A DNA stretch of 64,000 bases from Adiantum capillus-veneris (Eukaryota > Streptophyta > Polypodiopsida > Polypodiales > Pteridaceae): NCBI GenBank assembly GCA_014529385.2, contig CM043971.1, positions 85,107,340 through 85,171,339 on the forward strand, given 5' to 3'. Of this stretch, positions 36,974 through 51,163 are shown piece after piece (position 1 is the first letter of the stretch; each line of letters begins with the position of its first letter). The position numbers and the translations under genes are program-made. Below the pieces are notes generated by a model, which saw nothing but the letters and a program-made list of their open reading frames with translations, did not search any database and had not been told where the DNA came from.

Positions 36974-38385
36974 ATGATAGGTGAGTATGCTATTGATCCT
37001 GATTTCAGAGATGTGATTTCAGCCCTTGCATTAGGGAAGAAAGAGGAACCTTTTACTTTACAAGATGGTTGTATTCTCTATGGCAATAGACTATGTGTTA
37101 CTAACTCACTATGTGAGAATATGAATCTCATGCTCCTCCTTATGCGGGGCATAGAGGGATTCAGTCTAATCGAAAAGGGATTGAAACATATTTCTATTGG
37201 CCTACCATGAAAGCAAACATACAAGAGTATGTTTCTAAATGTGTGGTATGCCAAAAGACGAAGTTTGATTGAGGGAAGCAACCTGGATTGCTTCAACCTT
37301 TGCCAATCCCTAATTCACCATGGGACAGCATATCCATGGATTTTATCTTTGGATTTCCTAAGTCTATCCATGGAAAATACGGGAATATGGACGATAGTAG
37401 ACAGGTTCAACAAACAAGCTCATTTTATATCTGTCAAAAAGACTATCAAAGCCCATCAAATGGCAACCCTCTTCATTTCACAAATCTTCAAGTACCATGG
37501 CTTGCCAATCTCCATAGTGTCGGATAGAGATCCTAGAATGACCAGTAACTTTTGGAAGGGTCTCTTTGAGAATTTACGGACAAGGCTAAACTTCTCTTTG
37601 GCCTATCACCTGCAAACGGATGGCCAAAGTGAAATAGTTAACCTAACAATTCTTGATCTACTAAAAGCCTATGTAACGGAAGTAGATCAAAGGTCCCAAT
37701 GGGAGAAGTACTTACCCTTAGTTGAGTATGCCTACAATAAAACTGTACAAACGAGGTAATTGAGGGAATATTTTAAAGTCCCCTGCTACTTAAGGTACAC
37801 GGGAAGATCTTCGCTGCAAACGAGTATAGCCGAGACCTGCAAGAATCTTTCCAAAAGGTTAAGGATGCTATCTCTATCTCACAACAAAGGCAAAAGGCTA
37901 CTGCTAATAAGCACAGAAGAGACAAAGCCTTTAAAGAAAATGATTGGGTCTTGCTTAAATTTTGCAAGGCTCAATTAAGGCACACCACGAGAAAAAATTA
38001 AAAGTACTATGCTAAGTTCGCAAAAAGGTACTATGGTCCCTTCCAGATTCTTAGGACAATCAATGAGATGGCCTATCAACTCAAGTTGCCCAGCCATTGG
38101 CTCATACACAATGATTTTCATGTGAGCCTACTAAAGCCTTACAAAGGAGAGCCACCTCAGGAACCAACTATTGAAGATCCACCGGAGATCGAAGACCAAG
38201 AAGAGGTGCTTCAGTCCGAGTCCATTCTCCGACATGAAGACAAGGTATTAAGAGGCGGTAAGAATATCCGACGATATCTTATTAAGTTTAAGAATTATCC
38301 TTTTGAAGATGCTAGATGGATGCAAGGCATACAATTAAAGGATAACCTAAACCTTGTCAATGCTTACAATGCTTCCCTAGAGTAA
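36974..38385 (+). pseudogene. Chromovirus integrase and chromodomain, copy B
   Basis: Direct duplicate of 30912-32340. The core is readable ([30 protein letters not shown]) but broken by frameshifts at about 37200 and 37380 and a TAA at 37757. The chromodomain segment 38068-38385 is open and nearly identical to copy A. Chromodomains direct chromoviruses to heterochromatin marks. Confidence 0.9.
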
Positions 38386-38739
38386 GCAAATGTACAAATA
38401 TTTAAAATGAACAAAGTTTTTGTCTTATAAGACTCTCTTTTTCTTTATTGTGCACAAATGTGAAGTAGTATGCATGCTTAGAATCAAGTTTGCAGAGACG
38501 ACGTCTCCCAAACACCAAGTAGAGCTTGTCACTCTACTATGGAACATTGATAGGACTAATGTGCACACATGCTTGCGGCAGCTTGGGCTCTCAAGTGCCA
38601 AATGGATTAGTCATCCATTCTGGAACGATGTCCTAGGGTAAGATATGGATCCTCTACCCGCTAGAAAAAGGACTAATGAATAGGCGGTATCTTCTCTACC
38701 CCATAGTCAAGGATGACTATTACTTCAACAGAGAGGTTA

Positions 38740-39620
38740 TGTCATAATAACTAATATCTAATTCTCCTAAATTATTTTCTCATGTTAAACTGATCATTTA
38801 ATATGAAAAAGTGCCAGGGGAGAAAAAGCTAGAATATTGGTTAAGCTGGTAGACTGTCCACAATAGGGATCCAAAGGAGGGAAAATAGGGATCCAAAGGG
38901 GGGGGCATCTGCAAAAGAGCAATGTGCAACAATGGGCTTTAAAGACCCTAAGGTTAAGCCCATTAAATCTTCCAAAATGCTAAGGTTCCAAAATTCAAAG
39001 GTTGTGTCCAATACCTCAAGCTTAGTAAAATTGGATGCTTGTGAGTGTGCCCTGTAAGTAGGGGATGAGAGAGAAACACACACACACACAAGCACAAGCT
39101 TTCTTTACACAAGGGGAATGAGGGATACATGTAAGCTCCCTAGCCTAGATGCCCACAAGGTGCACTCAAATGCTATTGGTTGGCCATGGAGGTGGACCAA
39201 TGAGAATTAGGCTAGAGTAAATCTAGTTTAATTCCTTAAAAAACACTTAATAAAAGAATCAATAAGAATTAAGCTTTCTAGAAGACTATTGGACACTCTC
39301 CCAAGGGGTCCAATGAGCATTCGGCAAACCAATGGCTTGCTTGATTCCTATTGGCCAAGAGACCAAGGGGTCCAATGAGAGTTTAGTTGCATTAATTAAT
39401 TACCTAAAGCTCTCACAAAAGGGGAAAGGGTGGCACATGTCAGAAGGCTATCACTTATGCTTCTTAAATCCTATTTGGCTAAGCCCGGAGAGGTCCAATG
39501 AGGTGCCAGCAAGAGCATTTAGCAAGAGGGGTCGACCAAGAGAGAGGGGGGGTTGATTTTTCAAAGGATTATTGCACACACACTCACACTAGCTCATGTG
39601 TGAAGCAAGAAGACTGTCTC
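38740..39620 (+). mobile_element. Chromovirus 3' LTR (matches 32694-33620)
   Basis: Starts TGTCATAATAAC. The two LTR blocks agree to about GAAGCAAGAAGACT, then diverge. The region 39621-40340 may hold the rest of the LTR: a TATA-like CCATATAAATCC at about 40077 and long non-coding sequence. I could not fix a CA end. Confidence 0.7.
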
Positions 39621-40358
39621 TTTCCTTTTCAAGTTTTAATGGAAAGCTTATCACCTACTCCAAGCCTGTCAGAAGGGAGGCCTACACCAACAACTCTTGG
39701 CTTTGTGATGCAAATCCAACCAAGAGCCAAGCTTCAATGCATGCTCATCTCCTCTACCATGCTAATTAATAAGCTATTCTATGCTAATATGAGTGATTAT
39801 GTGAGGAGATATACATCTTTCTCGTAAGACTACTCCTTCTTCCTGTCACTGTACTCTCATACCCCGCTAGCTCTCACCATCTTTGAAGGTGTGTGAGGCC
39901 TTGGGTCTGAGACCGTGAGGGAATTGATGTTTTGTTTTAAAGTGTTTTCTAGTGCTTGAAGCTTCCATCTTCTTTGCACTAGCTAGTTATTGAAGGAACA
40001 CAAAGAATTGTATTGTAAAATGTCTCCCTTGATGAGGGAAACCTATAATAGAAAGCCTTTTGGAGGGGGGACCAACTCCATATAAATCCGTTCCTCAATT
40101 ATTGTCAATAGTTTAATTTCTCTCTCTTTTGAAGTATTGTTCATGCCTATCTAACTAGGTGTTATGCTTTTTGTTGCTCTCTCCACCCAAGCACTCTTGC
40201 TATGCTCATTAGGAATGTATCTAATGAAATGCTCACTATGTCTATGCTATTTTCCACTACACACAAGTTACTAGACCATTAAATGTTACATGTTGAATCC
40301 AAGGGATAATTGGAAAATGCCTCAATACCTTACGAGGTAAGTGAGCCCTAGTCACGCC

Positions 40359-40550
40359 GATCTTGTAGCGTGCATCTCTGCACCCAGGACAGGAGGTCGC
40401 ATCTGCATGTTGGTTCCAATAAAGTATGAAATTGTTGATGCATGCATGGATTCCAATCTTGTAGTGTGCAACTTTGCACTCAAGATAGGAGGTGGCATCT
40501 GCATGTTGGTTGCAGTAAAGTATGAAATTGTTGATGCATGCATGGATGCA
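40359..40550. repeat. Two tandem copies of a 96-bp unit
   Basis: GATCTTGTAGCGTGCA... and AATCTTGTAGTGTGCA... each end in GATGCATGCATGGAT. Unit length is a multiple of three, so a frame stays open across both, but no product is recognised. Confidence 0.85.
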
Positions 40551-40559
40551 CTCATACTC

Positions 40560-41585
40560 CATGCCAAGTGAAGTGATATACGATCTTGCCCATCATTTAT
40601 CCAAAGGTGTTTTATAATCTTTAGGAAGCATTTTACCCATCAATCTACAAACCAAGAGTAAAACTCTAGAAAGAGACCAAGAAGACATTGATAAAAAACA
40701 AAAAGTGGAAATAGAACTTACTGGAGGAGTGCATCTACATTGGCATTGCTTCTATTGAATTTCGCTTGCAAGTTGAGGACTTCCAACGATGCTCAGAGAA
40801 CTGACTACTATGCACCATCTTAAAGAGGTGTGCGGACACTCAATAAAAACATGTCCTTTGTTTCTTGTGTGCATCTATGCATGGTCTACAATACTCTACA
40901 CACATGTTGGCTTAATGTGCCAACAATTCATCAACGATGTCAAACATGTGCTCATCCTCAAACTCAAACTATCCCTAAGAGGCATGTAGAGGAGCCATCA
41001 AAGTAGAGCTAGGTGTCATGCCTTTGCTCACTTTCTCTTGCCATTGTCTTTCATTCTTGTGTGCCCTCCCATCTCCACCGATAATAGACCAATGGGGAGC
41101 ATCCTCAAGGGGAGAATGGTGCTCCCATCTACTTGAGTACTTTTTTGAGGGATCAAAAGCCCCTCGTTCTCCACATGCTCCAAGGCAATAAGTTGCAAAT
41201 GAGGTAGTGCACCTTTGTACTTTGTGCAAGGGAAATGAAGTTTGTCCTTGAGTCAGGCTTGGGGCCGTTGGTCGGAGGGCCACAATCATCCCAATCGCCT
41301 TGCACATGTGTGAAAGAGAGTTTGGTTAATCAAAAAATCTTGGAAATTCACATGTGCTCTAAAAATGAATAGTTAGTAGATTAGACTAAATCTAAATTTT
41401 GAATAGTGAAAGAAAAGAAAAGACTAAAGAAATAATTCAAAAAAAAAAAATGTAAGAAAAGAGAGAAAGTATAAAAATAAAAATAGTACTAAAGCTAGCG
41501 TGTATTAGAGAGGGGTTTGAGAAATCTATAGCCTTGCAACATTGGATACTTTTTGAACGTTTTTAAAATTCAACACGTGGTAATA
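40560..41585. other. Gene-free stretch
   Basis: A 110-codon minus-strand frame (41307-40975) has no recognisable motif. Otherwise only AT-rich sequence. Confidence 0.45.
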
Positions 41586-41589
41586 TCAC

Positions 41590-41815
41590 AATAATGTTAG
41601 CAGTAGGAGATATATGTGAGTGTGTAAGTATGTATGTATGCATATAACGTATCTAATCGAGTGTGTATACATGTATGTATGTAGGCACTAAGTAGCATAA
41701 CACCGATTGAAATCTTTCTCTCAGGTATAGTCCATTTTTAATCATGGCATTGCGTCCCTTGATCCATTCATGTATGGATTACCGCAACGTATGCTTATAT
41801 ATACATATAAATTAT
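41590..41815. repeat. Direct repeat flanking a pyrimidine/purine block (partner 42520-42725)
   Basis: Shared features in order: GTATGTATGCAT..., GTATGTAGGCACTAAGTA, a short GCATARCACC, a (T)CCATTTTTAAT-like tract, and TCATGTATGGATTAYCGCAA. Divergence of perhaps 20-25% suggests an old duplication or LTR-like ends about 930 bp apart. Confidence 0.65.
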
Positions 41816-41859
41816 TATATATGTGCATATATGAGAGATTGTGTGTATACACCTAAAAT

Positions 41860-42480
41860 ACACCTATTCTACCTCTCTTTGTACGTCCTCTCTATCTACC
41901 TTGATTAGGTAGAGAAGTAGAGGTATGTAGATTATGTGTAGAAAGAGAGGTAGATGGATAATATCTATCTACCTCTCTATCTACACCTATTCTACCTCTC
42001 TTTCTACACCCTCTTTATTTATTTGATTGTGTAGAGAAGTAGAGATGTGTAGATTAGTTCTAAATTAGGTGTAGACAGAGGTAGATAGATGTATACAAAT
42101 CTATCTACCTCTCTATCTACACCTATTCTACCTCTCTTTCTACACCCTCTTTATTTATTTGATTGTGTAGAGAAGTAGAGATGTGTAGATTAGGTCTAAA
42201 TTAGGTGTAGAGAGAGGTAGATACATGGATACACATCTATCTACCTCTCTCTCTCTACACCTAATCTCTACCTAATTTTTTCTATTTACCCTCTCTCTCT
42301 CTATGATTTCTACTTCTACCTTTCTCTTTAGGCCCTCTCTACCTGCCTTAGGTAGAGAGATAGTGGCATATAGGTTAGGTAAAGATTAGATGTACAGAGA
42401 GAAAGAGAAAGAGTAGAGAGACAAAAAGAATTATTAGCGTGATTAGAGAGTGAAAAAGAGAGGGTATAGATAGAGGTGTA
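41860..42480. repeat. TCTACCTCTC / GAGAGGTAGA tandem block, about 125-bp period
   Basis: Alternating pyrimidine (CTACACCTATTCTACCTCTC) and purine (AGAGAAGTAGAGATGTGTAG) segments are complementary to each other and recur about every 125 bp (near 41865, 41990, 42118, 42240). The block can fold into repeated hairpins. It contains no coding potential. Confidence 0.8.
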
Positions 42481-42519
42481 TAGTATTACTTTTCATGTAA
42501 TTTATGTGTAGGTAATCCA

Positions 42520-42725
42520 TATGTGAGTGCATGGATATGTATGCATTTATATACGTATCTACGTGAGTGTGTGTATATATGCATGTATGTAGGCACTAAG
42601 TAAGGAAGCATAGCACCCGATAGCTGAATGCTTCCTTTTGGTAAAGTCCCTAAATTTAATTGTGGTGTTGTGATTCTTGATCTACTCATGTATGGATTAT
42701 CGCAATGTACCTTTTGCTTTACCAC
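42520..42725. repeat. Direct repeat, right copy (partner 41590-41815)
   Basis: Contains CATGTATGTAGGCACTAAGTA and TCATGTATGGATTATCGCAATG. See the left copy. Confidence 0.65.
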
Positions 42726-42729
42726 GATT

Positions 42730-43771
42730 GAAATTGTGAGGATATCTAAAGAGGTGCACTAGACTATCGGCACACTACTAGCCCCTATTCATGTCTAATT
42801 GTATGGTCCAAGTCTATGTATTTAATTATAATTGTATATATGCAACCTTGTTATTAACTGGGTCAACGACAGTTAACAAGAGTTGCTAAAGACTGAAGAC
42901 GTACGGATGCACATCGAAGATCAGCTCATAAAGAAGCAGTGAAGATTGGAGTTGCACATTTTTTCGAAATGGTCATGTATTGTAAATTCCCGATTTATTT
43001 CATGTCATTGTAATATTTTAATGTATTACGGGCTCAATGGGAGTTCCAAGCTGTAAAGAACAGGTTAGTTAGTGTGCCTAGGTTGCAGATTCAGTGGTGG
43101 AGCCCTAAAAGCCTTGGGCGCCCGAACACTGCATATTTTTACCCTAGGTATATAAGATAGTGTGTAAAAGAAATTAGGGTTCTCAAGCTCATTTATTAAG
43201 AGCACTCTTTGGTGAGATCTCTTGAGGTGTGTGGCTATGGAGTCCTTGAACTTCTCCTTGTTCATGTGACTTGGTTAACACTAATCACTGCTTAATTCTC
43301 TTTCACTATGCCTCTCTCATGCTTCTTATGATTGCCTATGATGCTTAGATTAGCTAGATCGTAACGAATTAGTGGTTAATCTCTCTCTAATCTTGTGTGA
43401 TTGCCCTCTTTTGCTTGTCTGTGCATGTAGGTTTGATTGGAGTGTGGTGCTCGATAGATCTATGTGTGTGTGCTTGCGATTAGTGTGTTGCATGATAGGA
43501 TTAGTGTTGTGTGCGTCTTGCAATCGTTAGTGTGTGTGATTGGGTTGATTAGAGGTGAACAGAAGTGGATCTGGATATTGCCCATCATTGTGGCTTAGCT
43601 CCTCCATAGTCCGAGAAGCTCCAGATCGTAGAGTCAACCATTCATGTTGATATGATTAGCTCACTAACCTTGTGAGTGTTTCCATGCCCTAGCCGGGTAG
43701 CTCATCCCTCCGGATTGATAATTTTGTTGGTCATTGGAGCTATGCAACGATGTAACCCCCAACATTTGGCG
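42730..43771 (+). mobile_element. LTR 3' portion of an unidentified LTR retrotransposon
   Basis: The right boundary is CCCCCAACA at about 43771, followed by a primer-binding site. The LTR start is not located; only non-coding sequence precedes it. Confidence 0.5.
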
Positions 43772-43772
43772 C

Positions 43773-43790
43773 CGTTGTCGGAGACGATGG
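43773..43790 (+). promoter_or_regulatory. Primer-binding site complementary to tRNA-Asp
   Basis: TGGCGCCGTTGTCGGAGA agrees in 16 of 18 bases with the complement of the 3' end of plant tRNA-Asp (known ending ...CCCCGGCAACGGCGCCA). It lies two bases after an LTR-type CA end, the normal position. This PBS is typical of plant Athila/Tat-related elements. No gag or pol follows, so the element is non-autonomous or truncated. Confidence 0.7.
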
Positions 43791-45240
43791 CCTGTGCTAG
43801 TGTAGTTGTGGCATAATTGGATGTGTTTCCTCACTAATTTCACTTGTGTGTTTATGTTTTTGTGGATTTTGGATGTGTGTGCATGAAGCAATCTGTTCAT
43901 AATTCCCTAATTTATCACCGTATCTTGCCAATTGTGTGTTTACACACTCTAATTTCATACTAACCCCTTGTTAATTTGACTAATTTTGCTAACTTACACA
44001 CTAATTTGCTATGAAGGATTGGAGCTTTCAACCGTTCAATCGATCTTCAATGGAAAGGTAATCACGGTGGTATTCTTAACCTCCCTAGAATCTAAAGATG
44101 TGTAGAATTGTGTAGAGACTCCACCATGATGATGCAATGTTGATGCTATGTTATTGCAATGCAATGTTGATGCTATGATGCTTTGAAAATTTTTGGATTG
44201 TTCGGTTTCATGCCGTTGTAATGCCGAAATTTTTCAAATTTGGTGGCGTATGAAATTGACAAGTTTTAATTGCTAATTGGTGATTGTACATTGCTAATTG
44301 TGTACCTAATTGAGTTAATTGCATGCTTGAATGGTCAATTGCAAGTGTGTGTGCATTAAAATCAAGTGTGTGTGCATTCTAATTGAGTGTGTGTATGCCT
44401 AATTTTAGGTGTGTGCGCACTATTTTTCCCTTGTTTGTGCACCTAAAAATCAATCTATGCTTAATGATTTTACAATTGTGATGATTGATTTGTGTTGTGG
44501 TCATGCCCAACTAGAGATTTGTGAAATCACATTGCAATTTTGACAAGATTTACCCTTTTGTGTGCGCACCGAAAGATTGGTAAAAACTGTCAATTATTAA
44601 AGTGTGTGTGCCTAAAAAGTGCTAAATGTGCATGATTTATTTAATTTTTTATTGCATATTTGATGTGTATAATGGTTAACTGCTGCGTTTTTTAACTCAA
44701 AAATAGGAATTTGCACACTCCAAATGCGTCAAATTTTGACCTAATTTTGCCGATTTAATTGCCTAGTTTGGATTTTATTGATCAAATTAATTGGTATTGA
44801 ATTGATGTGCTTTTTGTGATTTTATTTGGATACACTAATCCCATATGTGTGAAGAATTTTTAATTTGATATCTTGCGATCTTTACGAGTTGTTTTGAATG
44901 TGTGTTTACGGCTTGATTTCCAACGCATTTGGACTTACATTTGCCAAATTTTGAGCGTTTTACTATTTCCGGGGGTCGAATCGACGATTTTGTCGAATTT
45001 GGCGTTTTTTGTAAAATCTGTTATTTTTAGTGTGCTTATGCATGTTGAAAGTGTTTGATTGTGATTGCTGATGATTTTCTAAGGTTTTTAGAAATTTTTG
45101 GGAATTTTTTGGATTTTCCTTGCGATTTTTAAAAATTTTGGGTGAATTTTAGTGTTTCGACTAATATTTGGCCTAGCTTTAGTTTTGCCGGGTCCCGAAC
45201 ATGCCTTGCGGTGCAAAAAATTCTCCGCGTCGGATGGTCT
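43791..45240. other. T-rich gene-free internal region after the PBS
   Basis: Strongly T-biased plus strand with many short AATTG and TTTTTGG words, and no open frame above about 60 codons. It may be the internal part of a large non-autonomous retroelement. Confidence 0.45.
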
Positions 45241-45447
45241 CCTACGATGTTAAAATAATCTTCTTCTGTCTTCCTTCTGTTGTCGCCTTCGCCATTTTCT
45301 CGTTCCATGGCACGTGAACACCTCCCACCCCACACCCTCACTCTCTCTCTAATTTTCTCTCTCCTCCTCACCCCCTCCCCAAGGCGATTATTATCTCTCT
45401 CACCTCCCCCTCTCACTAAAAGCTCGATAATTAAAGTTATCTCTCCT

Positions 45448-45454
<7 letters not shown>

Positions 45455-45522
<68 letters not shown>
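45455..45522. repeat. (TC)n microsatellite
   Basis: A pure TC run preceded by a C-run within a CT-rich stretch 45290-45600. Frames across it are artefacts. Confidence 0.9.
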
Positions 45523-45526
<4 letters not shown>

Positions 45527-46010
45527 TGAGCACGTCAGCACCTTCTCTCTCTCGGGCCCTGCTGTGAACTTACCCTCTCTCCCCCTGCTTGTCTCCTTCT
45601 CACTGCCCATTGGCCAGCGGCTTGAATCACGAGGCTGCTCTCCCGTGCTGCACGCCAGGGCCATTGCCACCATCAACGCTGGACAGTCTCTGCACTCGCA
45701 CGCTCTCTCCCCCCGCTGTCAACTCTCTCTTCTCTCCACGCTGTGCGCTACTGGTTCCCCCGAAATCAACGCCGTGCCTCTTCACTCGCTGGTCCCCGTA
45801 CTCCCTCATCACTATATCACACGGCCATGCTCAAATGGAATCAATGGTAGAGGAGGAATACGTGGGGGCGCGCCAATCGTGGATGGTCAGATTCGGCAGT
45901 TGCCCCGAATTAACTAGTCTGCCCGAATTTACAAATTTGCCCCGAATCTACTAATCGGCCCACATTCACAATATGACATACTGGAATCCCCTATATTTCA
46001 ACGAACGCAT

Positions 46011-46077
46011 GCGGGCGTAGTGGTTAGTACACATGGCTAGCAGTGGGGAGGTCACGGGTTCAAGACATGGGGTGCGG
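46011..46077 (+). ncRNA. tRNA-like head of a SINE (RNA polymerase III promoter)
   Basis: GCGGGCGTAGTGGTTAGTAC supplies an A box, and GTCACGGGTTCAAGACATGG supplies a B box at tRNA spacing; the flanks GCGGGCG and GGTGCGG are acceptor-like. This arrangement is common in plant tRNA-derived SINEs. Downstream sequence is A-rich from about 46300, but no clear target duplication was found, so a full element is not delimited. Confidence 0.55.
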
Positions 46078-46279
46078 ACTGCCCCGAATTTGCAAGCCTA
46101 CCCGAATTTACCAAATGTCCCGAATGTACAAATGTGCATCCGATGGCCCGAATCACCTCAACCGTAGATCCCATTTGAAGCCGCCCATGCGAGATAGTGT
46201 GGAGGCCCGTACTCTGCTCCTCCCACAATCACCGTCGGCAGTCAACAAGTCAATGCCGCCACACGTAAGACACGTAAAG

Positions 46280-47050
46280 TTTTATCTTATTTATTATTTA
46301 TTATTTTCAGTTAGTCACAAAACACTTTTAAAAATAAAAAAATCATAAAAAACAATTAGAAAAAAACAAAAACAAAAAAACTCCAATAAAAATTACAAAA
46401 ATCACAATAAATCTTTAAACAATAAAAAAGAATTAATAAAAATCAAAAATCCAATTTAAAAAAAAGGTTTAGAAATTTTCGTTTAAAAAATAATAAACTC
46501 ATAAAAAATAAAACAAAGGATTAAAAATTAACAAAAAAATAAAAAACAAATAAAAACTTCACAAAAATTTAAAAACCTCATACAAAACCTATAAAAAATA
46601 TAAAAAATACACAGATTATTTACAAAAAAAAAAAGAAAAATCATAGGAACTCACACAAAATTCAAAAAAACTCCGAAATTGTTCGAAAAAAACACAATTA
46701 ATCATTAAAAAATCATAAAACCTTCAAAAAATCCCAATTTTTTTTTAAAATTCACAAAATTTCTTTAAACATCAAAACTTTCCGGAAAAAATCATAAAAA
46801 TCATAAAAATAATTTGAAATTTTAGAAAATTCAAAATTTCATCAAAAAAATAATAAAAATAAAAAGAAAGTTGTCGAAAGAGTTAGAAAAAGGCAGAAAG
46901 ACCTAGAAAAGCCAAAAAGCAAGGCCGGAGAAGTGTACCGCAAAGCGAGCAAAAATCGAGAACAGCAGCCAGGAAAAAACCGAGCAGACAACGAATAGCA
47001 GAAAAACGGCCGAAAAAGCGAGCGAAACGACCAACTCAAAGCCGATTGAG
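46280..47050. other. A-rich gene-free stretch
   Basis: The plus strand is dominated by A (AAAAATAAAAAAATCAT and similar) with few G before 46860, then becomes GA-rich. No frame is credible. Confidence 0.6.
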
Positions 47051-47639
47051 CGCAGTCAAATTTCAAAAATTATGCACTCTAGAAATTGGCTAGTGCAATA
47101 ATTGCATTGCAAATTGAGCTTCTACAAACATGCACAAATCTCAGTGGATTGCAAATTAGGCTATTGAAGGCCCAGATTTTCATCATTTCAAAAGGTTGCA
47201 ATCAATTTTGACACTGTCGAGCTAGAGTTAATCAACTCTTGTGAGTCTGAATAGCAGTCAACTGCAAAAGTGCTTTGGATAAAGCAGTTTAATTCAAAAA
47301 AAGAGCAGCAAAAATTTTGCTTATCGATAGCAAAATTTGCTAGGAGACAATTTTTACTGAACAAGCCGACATGGACTCAAATCAATCCGAGAATTCAAGT
47401 ACAACAAAGAAAGCTAGTAGCTGTAACAACACATGTACAAGTGCAACAAAGCAGATTTTACAGCTATATGGCTACAATGGAGATAAATTTTTGTACACAG
47501 ATTCAGAAGGCCATAAATACTTGATGAGCAGCAAAAGCAACACAGGAGCCAAGATCATATTGATCAGAGTAAAGCTTGATTCAAAAAACTCCCAGATGCT
47601 CACAAATTTCAGTGGAGCCAGGTATTGCAAGCTCAAAGA

Positions 47640-47913
47640 TGAAGTGCGGATTGTTGGAATTAGGGTTGCAGAGAAAGGCACACAGCTAGGAGAAGACGAA
47701 GGAAGCTCAAGAAACACAATAGAGAGTGTATTACTTAGTGTGCTATGAAAAGATACATAGCCCTAGAGTGATGGGCGTACATACAATGCACAGGGGAAAA
47801 AACCTCCTAAAGAGGGGAAAAATGCCCCGCGGTCCTAGTGTGTTCACACACATCACTAGCACATGTATATGGTAACAAATACCCCCTGGAGTGATGCGGT
47901 GAACGAGAGCTGA

Positions 47914-47916
<3 letters not shown>
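47640..47916 (-). mobile_element. Copia 3' end and LTR, minus strand
   Basis: On the minus strand, CACCGCATCACTCCAGGGGG leads into an LTR start TGTTACCATATAC at 47877. The first 75 bases match the truncated LTR at 12366-12441. The LTR appears to continue to about 47650. The plus-strand 125-codon frame 47371-47748 overlaps it antisense and is probably fortuitous. Confidence 0.6.
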
Positions 47917-47953
<37 letters not shown>

Positions 47954-47958
47954 AACAG

Positions 47959-50958
<3,000 letters not shown>

Positions 50959-51031
50959 CCGGTGGTTCTGATCTCCGTGCACCTCTAGACCGAGGTGTGC
51001 GGGGATTGGACATGACTAGAGAATGTGAGGT

Positions 51032-51101
<70 letters not shown>

Positions 51102-51163
51102 GATGAAGAATGCCAATAGAATATTAAATTTGTTGTCCAGGTTATAAGATTTTTATCCTCATT

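Noticed and set aside
40975-41307. 110-codon minus-strand frame
   Set aside because: No recognisable motif, no homologous copy in the window, and composition like the surrounding non-coding DNA.
44500-46860. T-rich (44500-45180) and A-rich (46280-46860) blocks as arms of an inverted repeat
   Set aside because: By eye they share only low-complexity words, and no extended alignment was found.
47371-47748. 125-codon plus-strand frame starting MDSNQSENSS
   Set aside because: It lies antisense to a copia LTR, has no recognisable domain, and its end coincides with LTR sequence.
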